Shown here piece after piece: positions 42,457-51,467 of a DNA stretch of 64,000 nucleotides. Under the pieces are notes generated by a model, which worked only from the letters and a program-made list of their open reading frames with translations, ran no database searches and had not been told where the DNA came from. A program made the position numbers and the translations under genes. How positions within the stretch are numbered: position 1 is the stretch's first letter; each line of letters starts with the position of its first letter. Source of the stretch: Pusillimonas sp. T2 (GTDB lineage: Bacteria > Pseudomonadota > Gammaproteobacteria > Burkholderiales > Burkholderiaceae_B). The DNA is taken from contig NZ_NIQA01000007.1 in assembly GCF_002236805.1 (NCBI RefSeq), positions 1 through 64,000 of the forward strand, in the 5' to 3' direction.

Positions 42457-45276
42457 ATGGCCCAGAATCGCGACACACCCATCGAAGAACACCATAACGT
42501 ATCGAACAGGCGTCGTATTGGCGATGTGCGCCCGTTGTCGACCAAGATGCAAGAATGGTTGGCTGAACCATTCAATTTCCTGTTCGTCAGCGTTCCGGCT
42601 CTGGCACTAACCATTACGTTTCCGGCCCTACTGCCATTGAGTCTACTTGCTCTGATTGGCGTTCATTTTTTTGTCATGGCCCTCAAAAATGTTTTGCCTT
42701 ACCGCTACCCTGTCTACGACGGCAAGGATGCGGAGGGCAAACCTGCCGATGGCATCTTGCTTCTTGGGCAAACACGCTCAAAATCCCCCGCTGAGCGTTT
42801 TAAGCAATGTTTCCTGTCCAATGACGACTTGCGCAAGCACTGGCTTATTATTGGTGCAACCGGATCTGGAAAATCCGAAACGCTCAAGGGAATCTTCTTT
42901 AACGCGCTGTGTTGGGGCGCCGGGTTCTTTATGGCCGACGGTAAGGCCGATAACAAACTGCCAACAGACGGCTATGCCATGATCCGTGCGTTCGGCCGCG
43001 ACAATAGCATCCTCTACCTGAACTTCCTTTTGAGTGGCAAAACACCCCAGGAAGTTTCCAAATCACGGCGCCGGCGCACCAATGGCTTGAACCCTTTCTA
43101 CGACGCTGAAGCCGACACCATCAAACAGATGGGTGCGAACCTGTTGCCCAAAGCTGAAGGCGAGGGTAAACAGTGGCAAGAGAAAGCCCTTGCCGTGTTT
43201 CGTGCAGTGATCGATGCCGTTTGCTACAAACGCGACACCCAAGGCATGGTGATCTCCGTTGGAGTCTTGATTGATTACCTAGCATTGCCAAAAATTGAAG
43301 AGCTTTATCTTGAAGGCTGGGATAGCGCCAAAGAAAGTGGCGGTGCTTGGCCACCGGGCTTTATGGGGGTCAAAAATTACCTGGAAGTAGGTCTGCCCGG
43401 CTATTCGGTAGAGAAACTTCTGCGTAAACACTCGCGGATTGATGCCCCAGCTAGTGCGTTTGGACAGACTCGCGGGCGTCCGGGCCAAAGTCAGCAAAGC
43501 AACGAACAAACTGATGCGCCCAGCGAGCAGCACGGCTATCGCGTCGGTCAACTTATGCCTGTGCTGAACCTTCTGGGCGGCACTTACGGACACATCTTTG
43601 GCAACATGTTCAGCGAGATCGACATGGTGGACGTCGCGCTGCATGATCGCATCTTGTTCTTGCTGATTCCGAGCCTGGAAAAATCCTCCCAAGAAGCCGA
43701 GAACCTCGGCAAGCTCACCATCTCGTGCTTGCGCGTAATGATGGGTAAAAATCTGGGTTCTGAACTCGAAGGTTCCTACGCCGATCTGATTGAATCAAAA
43801 GCCACCAATGCCAACTACCCGTATTTAGTGGCGCTGGATGAGCTCGCATACTACTTCACCGAAGGCCTGGCCGTAATTTTTGCACAGGCTCGCAGCTTGG
43901 GGATGAGTATGCTGGCCTGCTCACAGGACTTGGAAATGCTCACCAAGGGGGATCGGGCAGCCGAGACCGGAGCGATGCTCGGCAACGCCGTCAATAAACT
44001 GTTCTTAAAAATCGACGATTCCAATAAGACTTGGGAACTGGCCAATAAAACTATTGGTAAGCAGCATGTTGCAACCTACGACACCTATGACCGAGGAGTG
44101 GGCTCAAGCTACAAACGACGCGATGAGTTACGTGTTCAAGAGGTGGATATGGTCACCTACAAAGAGATGAACGCACTCAAGGCGGGCCAAGGTGTAATCA
44201 ACACCATGGGTCATTCCACGCGCATCGACACGCTGTACGTCGGCGATTGGATAGCGTCACTCAAAAATCAGCAATTCCACGTCAATCGCTTCTTACAAGT
44301 TCACCCCCCTGCCGAGGAGGTCTTTCAAGACAATCTTTATTGCACGCAATTGAAACCGTCCGAACAACAACAAAAAACCTCGCGTCAAGCGCGTTTGCTT
44401 GACCTGCTTACGTATCGACGAACCATTGGAACGACTGGCAACACGCCTATTCTGCAAAAGATAGGACAAATCAGTTACGTCATTGACGAGCTCTATCCGA
44501 ACGAATCCAACCTCGCCAAGGGCATCTTGATCTACGAGGCCCTCAAACGAGAACTCCTGCGTGAACAGAAAGACGCTCCCAGCGAAGCAGTCCTGCCCTC
44601 CGAGGGCAACGGCATTACTCAAGCGACGCATGCCGGCGCCCTTCTGAGCGCGCAACTCGAGCACAACCTGATTGATGCGCTTGACGAACACGGCCTGCCT
44701 GATCCCATTGCCCTGATTCGCAAGCCAAGCGCACATGTCCTAGGGCCAGCGCAAGTGGATCAAAACAACATAAGCGGACTGACGCCAGTGTCCCCCTCCC
44801 ACGGTACCGCCGCTGAGCAACCTGATCTGCCTCCCACGTTGCCTGACTCTACACAGGATGAGCGCTCGGCATTGCTCTTTGGTTATGGCTCGAACGAGCC
44901 GGATCTGGCCGACCTGCCCAGTGAAATTGATGCGGGCCCCGCTTTCGATAAACCCGATGAGGCATCGACGTTGGATCGAATTTTCGCAAACCAAACCACC
45001 CTGCCTTCTGCAGCCTGGATCAATGAGTCATTAAGTAACGCGCATCGCCTGGCCGATCAGCCCCGTTCTGCCGATGACTCCGTGGTGGGTATTACGGGCG
45101 AGGCAATGCACAGTCTGCGTGAACTCGAAGAAGCGCTCGGCAGCCCTAATCCGACGCAATCGGCTCATGCCATGCAAAAGGTTGTTGCAGCCCAAACCAC
45201 GCCAGACACCATCGGCAAGGGCGATATTAGTGACGCAGCGATCGAACGATTCTTTCACAACGAGCTGGACATCTAA
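42457..45276 (+). CDS. trbC: DotL/TrbC-type coupling ATPase (type IV coupling protein)
   Basis: About 939 residues from the ATG at 42457 (MAQNRDTPIEEHHN). N-terminal membrane region around residues 45-80 (FLFVSVPALALTITFPALLPL), Walker A GATGSGKSE at about 133-141, Walker B YLVALDELAYYF at about 457 and the arginine-rich later motif IFAQARSLGMSMLACSQD. The C-terminal tail beyond residue 750 is acidic and disordered, as in DotL where adaptor proteins bind. It brings DNA or protein to the secretion channel. An EAL-domain gene follows 12 bases later. Confidence 0.9.
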   Translation: MAQNRDTPIEEHHNVSNRRRIGDVRPLSTKMQEWLAEPFNFLFVSVPALALTITFPALLPLSLLALIGVHFFVMALKNVLPYRYPVYDGKDAEGKPADGILLLGQTRSKSPAERFKQCFLSNDDLRKHWLIIGATGSGKSETLKGIFFNALCWGAGFFMADGKADNKLPTDGYAMIRAFGRDNSILYLNFLLSGKTPQEVSKSRRRRTNGLNPFYDAEADTIKQMGANLLPKAEGEGKQWQEKALAVFRAVIDAVCYKRDTQGMVISVGVLIDYLALPKIEELYLEGWDSAKESGGAWPPGFMGVKNYLEVGLPGYSVEKLLRKHSRIDAPASAFGQTRGRPGQSQQSNEQTDAPSEQHGYRVGQLMPVLNLLGGTYGHIFGNMFSEIDMVDVALHDRILFLLIPSLEKSSQEAENLGKLTISCLRVMMGKNLGSELEGSYADLIESKATNANYPYLVALDELAYYFTEGLAVIFAQARSLGMSMLACSQDLEMLTKGDRAAETGAMLGNAVNKLFLKIDDSNKTWELANKTIGKQHVATYDTYDRGVGSSYKRRDELRVQEVDMVTYKEMNALKAGQGVINTMGHSTRIDTLYVGDWIASLKNQQFHVNRFLQVHPPAEEVFQDNLYCTQLKPSEQQQKTSRQARLLDLLTYRRTIGTTGNTPILQKIGQISYVIDELYPNESNLAKGILIYEALKRELLREQKDAPSEAVLPSEGNGITQATHAGALLSAQLEHNLIDALDEHGLPDPIALIRKPSAHVLGPAQVDQNNISGLTPVSPSHGTAAEQPDLPPTLPDSTQDERSALLFGYGSNEPDLADLPSEIDAGPAFDKPDEASTLDRIFANQTTLPSAAWINESLSNAHRLADQPRSADDSVVGITGEAMHSLRELEEALGSPNPTQSAHAMQKVVAAQTTPDTIGKGDISDAAIERFFHNELDI

Positions 45277-45287
45277 AGGAGTCTGAC

Positions 45288-45974
45288 ATGGTGATCGTGC
45301 CGGTGGTTCAGTCCATACTTTGTCTGGAGCGAACCACGCTTTGCGGTATCGAAGTGCTGTGTCGCTTTCAGAATCCATCAGGGCTACTAAGTCCTTACGG
45401 TCTAGTACGCCAGCACCAATGGGCTGAAATAGATCACCAGATGCTTAAGTTGCTCGTGCCTTACGCCGAGCACTTGAACGAGACCGTACCTCGTCTTTTC
45501 TTGAACGTTTCTGCCGCCAGCCTGGCCAACGCCGAATCATTCTCTCGCTGGAATGAAGCCGTTCATGTACTGCTGGACCAACTCAAAATCCCCTTGGTAC
45601 TGGAGATATCGGAAACCATTGACCCTCTTCTTTTGCGACTGCGCTGGAAACAGCTACGCGATCTTCCTGGAATTGAACTTGCAATCGATGATTTTGGCGA
45701 TGAAAACTCGAGCTTGGATCGATTGCTGGACTACCCATGGAACTTTTGTAAGTTTGACGCCCGGTACATCACCAAAATATCGCACCTGGTTGCAATGTTT
45801 ATCTGTCAGAGCAACGCTACCTTCACGATCGTCGAGCGGGTGGAGTCTGAGTTACTATCGGATCGATGTCGCGCCATGGGTCTGAATCGCCAACAGGGGT
45901 TCTTATTCTCCGAACCATCCCCTTTGTTCCTCTGGCTCAACAGGATCCATTCCGGAGCCTTTAGCCGGGGTTAG
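45288..45974 (+). CDS. EAL-domain protein (putative c-di-GMP phosphodiesterase)
   Basis: A 228-residue EAL domain, with no N-terminal sensor. Excellent ribosome binding site AAAGGAG. Motifs: GIEVLCRF (EVL for EAL), FLNVSAASL, LEISET, AIDDFGDENSSLDRL, then FCKFDARYI (D-x-x-K-x-D), VERVES (usual EGVE) and QGFLFSEP. The metal-binding DD and Lys are kept, so activity is plausible, though E-V-L and missing details may reduce it. A c-di-GMP link to the transfer operon is inferred from position. Confidence 0.78.
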   Translation: MVIVPVVQSILCLERTTLCGIEVLCRFQNPSGLLSPYGLVRQHQWAEIDHQMLKLLVPYAEHLNETVPRLFLNVSAASLANAESFSRWNEAVHVLLDQLKIPLVLEISETIDPLLLRLRWKQLRDLPGIELAIDDFGDENSSLDRLLDYPWNFCKFDARYITKISHLVAMFICQSNATFTIVERVESELLSDRCRAMGLNRQQGFLFSEPSPLFLWLNRIHSGAFSRG

Positions 45975-46070
45975 AATTGCAAGCTAGAACCGACTAGCAA
46001 CCCAACCTCGCGGGAGGCCAGAGAGTTAATGATCAACGTTCTTGAGCGTCTTTCGGAGCGCGATGATGAC

Positions 46071-47309
46071 TCAAATGGCTGGTCGTGAGGCACGAATCAA
46101 GCCATTCTCATCCAAGTCAAGATCAGCACTTTCTTCTAAGGCTATTAAATCCTCGGCGCTAACCTTGCCATCGGGGAGAATATCGGTGCGGATCTGCTCT
46201 TGTCGCACAAGCGCTTGCTGTGCTTTCTGTTCAAGTTGTGTGTCGGTTTCGGGTACCTTTTGCAGTTGCGGCGCAAATTGATGTAGTGCGCTGACGGTTG
46301 AACGACTCACCAGGTATTCTTCGATCAACGGGCGATTCTCGCGTAAATACTCACGCACACGCTCCTGCATGTTCTGATCATTCAAGGTGCATTTAATGGT
46401 CTCCTCCGCAGCCAAGGGCAAGCCGGTGACAATTGCCTCTACGGCCGTTTTCAATATGCGCTTGCCGATAGGGCCTGGGTCTATTTCTTTCTCTTGATTG
46501 GGCGGCTGTAGGCGGTTGACCAGATCCGTCACCAAGGCTTTTTCGCATTGTTGCATAGAGCAATGAATGGCCGCCATATCCAGATCATTGATCATTTTGG
46601 CGGCCGGCTCAGACGACATGGCGACCTTTGGATCTGCCAACACTTTGTTCAGTGTGGCATCCAAACGCTCCAAGGATTGTTTCATCACCTGTTTAGCATC
46701 TGCGTTGAGCTCTCCAACGTACGCGCTCTTCATCCCAAAGCTACCATCGCCTTTCTTGAACAGTGTGCTCGCTATGGGTGAATTACCAGTAAACAGGGAA
46801 TATTCCTGTTGAGCGAGGTCCGGTGAGTCAGAATCAGTATGTTTAAGATCGCCTGAGCCAGCAAAGCTAAATTGCCCTGCTCCGTCAGGATGGTAGCCCC
46901 CAACGTCTTTATCCGAATCGAGGTCACCATCAGCTTGCGACTGAACATTGCCCTCTGTTGCTGCTGCCCCGCCCTGATTTGCGTCAAAAGAGAACTGAGG
47001 CTGCTCCTGATTCGGTGCAACATCGGTTTGGCCCAGCGGCGGAAGTGAGAACAGGCGCCGGACAGCATTGACCAGGCGAAAGACCAAAGCGCGGATACCT
47101 TCGATCAGTCCCTCGATCCGACTGCGTGTTTGTTGAGAGTTCACCCCGGCGGCCTGCTGTTCCTGAAGCAATTGAGTCTGTTCCTTGAGTGCCTGCTGCA
47201 CTTGAGTCACAGTTTCGGGCTCCTTGCCTTGGCTACCAATAGCTTGACTTAACTGAGTGCGTTCGAATTTGGGTTCTGATTGATGGGTTGTGGCTTCCTG
47301 AGTGCTCAT
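46071..47309 (-). CDS. Hypothetical protein with C-terminal EF-hand-like loops
   Basis: A 412-residue protein preceded by AAGGACA. N-terminal coiled-coil (VQQALKEQTQLLQEQQAAG), a short amphipathic segment (GIRALVFRLVNAVRRLF), an acidic disordered stretch with DLDSDKDVGG, a helical middle and a C-terminus where DILPDGKVSAED and DLDENGLIRASR resemble two EF-hand loops (D-x-D-x-N-G-x-I in the second; the twelfth residue is not Glu). It lies before the RecG-like gene. No family recognised. Confidence 0.55.
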   Translation of the reverse strand: MSTQEATTHQSEPKFERTQLSQAIGSQGKEPETVTQVQQALKEQTQLLQEQQAAGVNSQQTRSRIEGLIEGIRALVFRLVNAVRRLFSLPPLGQTDVAPNQEQPQFSFDANQGGAAATEGNVQSQADGDLDSDKDVGGYHPDGAGQFSFAGSGDLKHTDSDSPDLAQQEYSLFTGNSPIASTLFKKGDGSFGMKSAYVGELNADAKQVMKQSLERLDATLNKVLADPKVAMSSEPAAKMINDLDMAAIHCSMQQCEKALVTDLVNRLQPPNQEKEIDPGPIGKRILKTAVEAIVTGLPLAAEETIKCTLNDQNMQERVREYLRENRPLIEEYLVSRSTVSALHQFAPQLQKVPETDTQLEQKAQQALVRQEQIRTDILPDGKVSAEDLIALEESADLDLDENGLIRASRPAI

Positions 47310-47326
47310 AGTAAATGTCCTTATGT

Positions 47327-49528
47327 CTAAAACAACGCGACCTGTCCTGCGTTACGTGTGCGTGCTTCGGGTTGTGGGTGTACTTCGTCGCTGTGGGTAA
47401 GGCTCAGATCAAATCGGGCGTTCTCATCGAGAAGCCAGTCCGTCATTGACCAGTTAATGAGTTTGAATACTGTGGTTGTTGCGCCACTTTGATCCCTGCC
47501 CGAGAGCTCGCCGGCGCCGCGGTTGATCATGTCCAAAACAGCGAGCTCATAACCATCGTTGGTGCTCTCTACGCTACGCAAACGGGTAAGAGTGTCCTCG
47601 GACAGCGACTTGAGATCATCGGCAAACAGGAAACAATCGGCTTGCCCTCCCTGACGCGCCAACCTGCCCCGCAACTGATGTAGTTGAAACGCGCCAAAGC
47701 GCTCGGGGTTGCGGATTACGATCACTGAAATGTCCGGAACGCTAATTCCTGTTTCCATAACTGTGGTTGAAATGAGAATGGGCGTGACGTTCTTCCTGAA
47801 AAGATCCAACACCTTACGCTTGGTCGGGTTATCTAAAGAACCATGCAATAACCCCACCTTGCCGGGAAAAGCTGCGTCAAACAGTTCGAACGTTCGCATA
47901 GCATTCGCTACTGTCTGGGTTGGTTCTTCAGCGCCAGCGCTTCTCCCGGACGCCTCGGACAGCCCGCTGTTCTGTTGCAACTGCACACGGGGCAGAATGA
48001 CCGCTGCGCGTTTCCCGTTTGCGATTGCCCGCGCAATGGCGGCCACTGTGGCACGCCGGTCACTTGTGTCTACCAGCATGGTACTTATCGATTTGGCCAC
48101 AGGCTGCTGATTCAAGGTATAGGTGCGCATACCCGCATACATTGATAGTGCCAATGAGCGCCCAATGGGTGTTGCGGAGACTTCCAGGCGATGCGTAAAC
48201 GGTCCTATCAACTGATTCTTCAACCCCGTGTGCATCTTATGTTGCTCATCAAAGATCACCACGTTGGCCTGGTAGTTCTGTCGAGCACAGATGGATCCTA
48301 ACGACTCAGTGCCTACTAAAATGGCTTGGTCGTTATGAATCTTGCCCCCCTCCTCCACACGCTGAATCTGAACGGATTGACCGAACATCGTGATCAACTC
48401 CCCTGCGATTTGATCAGCCAGTAGTAAGGTGGGTGCGGTGACAACAACCTTTGCTCCAGCCCAGTGGGCGGCAACCGCCGGCGCCAGGTACGCCACGGTC
48501 TTGCCTGCGCCAACTTCTCCTGACAGCAGGCCGCAAAGCGGCGTGGGTCCGCATAAGTCGTTCGCCACATTAAGGGCGACATCACGCTGATTAGCGGTAC
48601 ACGCAAAACCAGAGGATTGCTCAATACGTGCGAGGGCACGCAACGTTAACTCACGCATTTGTGCCGGCTCGGCTATCGCACTCAATGGGTGCTCAGGCCT
48701 CTCGTTTTGAATCATTGCCTGCACTTGCAGTGCCAAGGCACAGATTCGATTTGCACAGTACCGCGCGGCTAACCCATGGGCTACCGTATCTGGCCGATGC
48801 AGTTGGTACAGCACATCGTCAAGACGTAGTTGCCCACGTTGGCACAGATCTTTTAGAGGCAGCCGATCAGGGTTTGCACAATCGACCAACGCCATGATTT
48901 GTCCGTCATCCATGGCGCACTCTTGCTCAATCAGCTCGCTGGAAGCCTGCAAAGCGAGCTCCAAATGTTCCGGCTCAAAAAGGAAATCGACTAACTGGCG
49001 AACGGAGGCCCCTGAGACTTGCCCAGGGATGCCGGTATAGACGGGGGCCACGCGCCCGGCCTGTGCTTTATCCAGGAACACGGCCTTGCCAATGCTGATC
49101 TCCTGGTTCCATTGTGTTACTTGCGCATATACATACATCGTTGTGTCTGGGACCGCATCTTTCCAGGCCCACGGCGTTCCAAACAGGGCCAGTTGTCCGC
49201 TGTTCCCGTTCCTGTCTATGACTCGTAACTTCTGGCGCAGACATCTTCTTTGCCAGGGATGCTTAAGCGGCTCCTTCCAGCTGGATCCGTATCCGCGCAA
49301 ATCCACCTGCTCCGGATTGTTTGGGTCCCCAGCCAAGCGGATCTTTAGGCACACGAAACCCTGTTGATCACAGGCGGCCAACAAATCGTCGTACACAACC
49401 GAACAATCCATGTACGACGAAGGCACGCACAGCAGACCGTGCAGCGCTGAGGCAAGTTTCAGTCGCTGAACCGTGCGGCCAAACGTGGCGGGAACATCAC
49501 GAAGAGCTTCGTCGTGCAAGCGTGACAA
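47327..49528 (-). CDS. RecG-like superfamily 2 DNA helicase
   Basis: 733 residues; TTG start at 49528 preceded by AAAAGG. SF2 helicase core: Walker A GEVGAGKTVAYLA (around 333), DEQH box VVIFDEQHKMH (around 423), VSATPIGRSLALSM, then VMETGISVPDISVIVIRNPER and FGAFQLHQLRGRLARQGG, which is the RecG/PriA-like motif V-VI block. RecG moves forks and D-loops backwards. The N-terminal 280 residues differ from chromosomal RecG wedge domains. A plasmid version likely acts in replication restart or recombination. Confidence 0.85.
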   Translation of the reverse strand: MSRLHDEALRDVPATFGRTVQRLKLASALHGLLCVPSSYMDCSVVYDDLLAACDQQGFVCLKIRLAGDPNNPEQVDLRGYGSSWKEPLKHPWQRRCLRQKLRVIDRNGNSGQLALFGTPWAWKDAVPDTTMYVYAQVTQWNQEISIGKAVFLDKAQAGRVAPVYTGIPGQVSGASVRQLVDFLFEPEHLELALQASSELIEQECAMDDGQIMALVDCANPDRLPLKDLCQRGQLRLDDVLYQLHRPDTVAHGLAARYCANRICALALQVQAMIQNERPEHPLSAIAEPAQMRELTLRALARIEQSSGFACTANQRDVALNVANDLCGPTPLCGLLSGEVGAGKTVAYLAPAVAAHWAGAKVVVTAPTLLLADQIAGELITMFGQSVQIQRVEEGGKIHNDQAILVGTESLGSICARQNYQANVVIFDEQHKMHTGLKNQLIGPFTHRLEVSATPIGRSLALSMYAGMRTYTLNQQPVAKSISTMLVDTSDRRATVAAIARAIANGKRAAVILPRVQLQQNSGLSEASGRSAGAEEPTQTVANAMRTFELFDAAFPGKVGLLHGSLDNPTKRKVLDLFRKNVTPILISTTVMETGISVPDISVIVIRNPERFGAFQLHQLRGRLARQGGQADCFLFADDLKSLSEDTLTRLRSVESTNDGYELAVLDMINRGAGELSGRDQSGATTTVFKLINWSMTDWLLDENARFDLSLTHSDEVHPQPEARTRNAGQVALF

Positions 49529-49595
49529 TGGGTCGGCCTTTTAAGATACTCGAGCTGGTTTTCTGGACGCTCTATTAATTGGCTATTATTATCTC

Positions 49596-49610
49596 AATCG
49601 TGACTATATG
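49596..49610. promoter_or_regulatory. Copy of the shared AATCRTAACTATAAA motif
   Basis: AATCGTGACTATATG between the divergent RecG-like and polyvalent-protein genes; 12 of 15 positions match the 24770 copy. Confidence 0.35.
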
Positions 49611-49649
49611 AAGCAATGAAACAGCATCAATTATTTTCAAGGAATGCCA

Positions 49650-51449
49650 ATGAGCACTCGCCCGGCCTCCACTTACCTTCATGAATGGTTCTTCAGCCCC
49701 TTGAGAACCCACCTGGAAAAGGCACAGAATAAGGCACAAGCCGCCCAATGGATTAACTTTATTCAGGCGCTAAAACAGAAAGGGGTAAAAGAGCTTGAGA
49801 TTAACGACTCCAAGATACTAGAGGCTCTGGCTACCCATCCTGGCTCGCTCAGTCTAACCAAGGATGACGTGCTCAATGCCTTTGACTCGCACAGAGTCTC
49901 AATTCGCGAGACCGTACTTCCTAAAAATCAGTGGTCCCTCTACGCCCTGCCTGGTTACGACAGGTACCTGGAAACCATTTACGTTCTAGAGTCAGAGCGG
50001 GACTATATCAACTACCAACTGAGTCAAATTCGCTTCGAGCTCGAGGAACTGAACTTTGACCTGGATGCGTTGGCGACAAATCCGGAGCGGGTGTACGAGC
50101 TTGACGCTCAACGCAAGATGTTAATGAGTCGGCTTAGCTTTGCCACTGACTTTCAGTCGCACCATTACTCCGATGTCGCGGATCCCGAAGACCCAACACA
50201 AAAGATACGCAACCTGCTGGCACATACTCGAACAAGTTATCGCCAGGGGGTGTTCTTTGTGGACGAACTCCAGTCAGACTGGGCTCAACGTTATCGGCGC
50301 TTTGAGAATAATGAGAATTATCCGCATGCGCCGTTCATTTCCAATACCGAAGCCTGGGCTGGTTTGATCCTGAAACGCCAACTGCAGCGCGCAGCGATGG
50401 ATCCCCATACGCAACACTTTGCCTGGATCACTGCCGAGCTTCGCAACGGCACTCGAATTGGCGGCAATGACGGCTTGAATGACTTTTACACTGTGATTTT
50501 GCCTAAAGTCATGAACAAATTCCTCAAAGGCACTGATCAGAAGGTGAAAATGCTGGAGCTGCCATTGGTCAAAGGAAATGACCGTAAGTACGCTGTGCCT
50601 GGTATCGAGATCACCCAATCCGTTCGGGAGAAAATGATTCAGCCGGCGGCGCTCTACAGCCTGGATGTCGATACACAAGTCGATTACACGCCCACTACGG
50701 CCACGGCTCGCTTGATGGATCAGCGCCACCTGTTAAAGCACACCACCAAAGCCTTTCAAGACGCATTTCTTGGTGCCAAGGAAATGTTCTCCGGCGTTTT
50801 TGAGCTACGACTAGTCTCGCATATTCTTAACGATACAGAGCAAGTTCCGGCTAGTGGCTCGTTTATGGGCAACGTCTTAAATATATCCTTGCAGGGCCGC
50901 GATATGCTGTCCTCGCTGGATCATGAGCTTTGGCATCTTGCTGAATCCGCCCTTGTAGATCCGATGGATGTAGCTACCATTCACGAGGCATTTAGCCCCG
51001 GCCGTCGTTTGAACACAGCCGTGCGCCAGGCCATGGTTGCCGATAATGCTAATCCCAACGCGGTTGCACAATGCGATGACCCAGCCGAAGCGGCAGCGTT
51101 TGGTTTTGCGCTTTGGCGTCAGGGCAAACTCGCCGTCGACCCCAAGCAAAACGAACCCGTTGGCCAGACAGGCATTGATCGCACCGTAGGTCGTGTTTTT
51201 GTACGGGTCGAAAAGGCGTTCCATTCTCTGGCACATTGGATGCGCAGACTCATTGTCAAGGAAACCAAGAATGAGATCGAACAGAATGTTGTTAACTCCG
51301 CATTTCAGAAATTTGGCCACGCCCTTGATCAGGCAACACTAAAAGCAGCCACTCGCCGCCTGGAACAGGAGCTGCAGGGCAATGACGCGCGGGAGCACGA
51401 GCATTCTCTGCATGCCGATACCACACGCACCGTCGCAATGCGGGCTTAA
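49650..51449 (+). CDS. Large polyvalent-type protein with ELQSDW domain and HELWH metallopeptidase-like motif
   Basis: About 599 residues from the second ATG (49650, MSTRPASTYLHEWF), which is properly spaced from AAGGA. Around residue 203: VFFVDELQSDWAQRYRRF, then NTEAWAGLILKRQLQRAAM, HFAWITAELRNG and LNDFYTVILPKVMNKFL. This matches a domain found in phage and plasmid large polyvalent proteins. Around residue 425: MLSSLDHELWHLAESAL, an HExxH zinc-peptidase motif, with EAFSPGRR and DDPAEAAAFGFALW as possible third-ligand region. Function in the element unknown; such proteins often enter the recipient or protect incoming DNA (inference). Confidence 0.7.
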   Translation: MSTRPASTYLHEWFFSPLRTHLEKAQNKAQAAQWINFIQALKQKGVKELEINDSKILEALATHPGSLSLTKDDVLNAFDSHRVSIRETVLPKNQWSLYALPGYDRYLETIYVLESERDYINYQLSQIRFELEELNFDLDALATNPERVYELDAQRKMLMSRLSFATDFQSHHYSDVADPEDPTQKIRNLLAHTRTSYRQGVFFVDELQSDWAQRYRRFENNENYPHAPFISNTEAWAGLILKRQLQRAAMDPHTQHFAWITAELRNGTRIGGNDGLNDFYTVILPKVMNKFLKGTDQKVKMLELPLVKGNDRKYAVPGIEITQSVREKMIQPAALYSLDVDTQVDYTPTTATARLMDQRHLLKHTTKAFQDAFLGAKEMFSGVFELRLVSHILNDTEQVPASGSFMGNVLNISLQGRDMLSSLDHELWHLAESALVDPMDVATIHEAFSPGRRLNTAVRQAMVADNANPNAVAQCDDPAEAAAFGFALWRQGKLAVDPKQNEPVGQTGIDRTVGRVFVRVEKAFHSLAHWMRRLIVKETKNEIEQNVVNSAFQKFGHALDQATLKAATRRLEQELQGNDAREHEHSLHADTTRTVAMRA

Positions 51450-51467
51450 CCCAGAGAACCTTACGCC

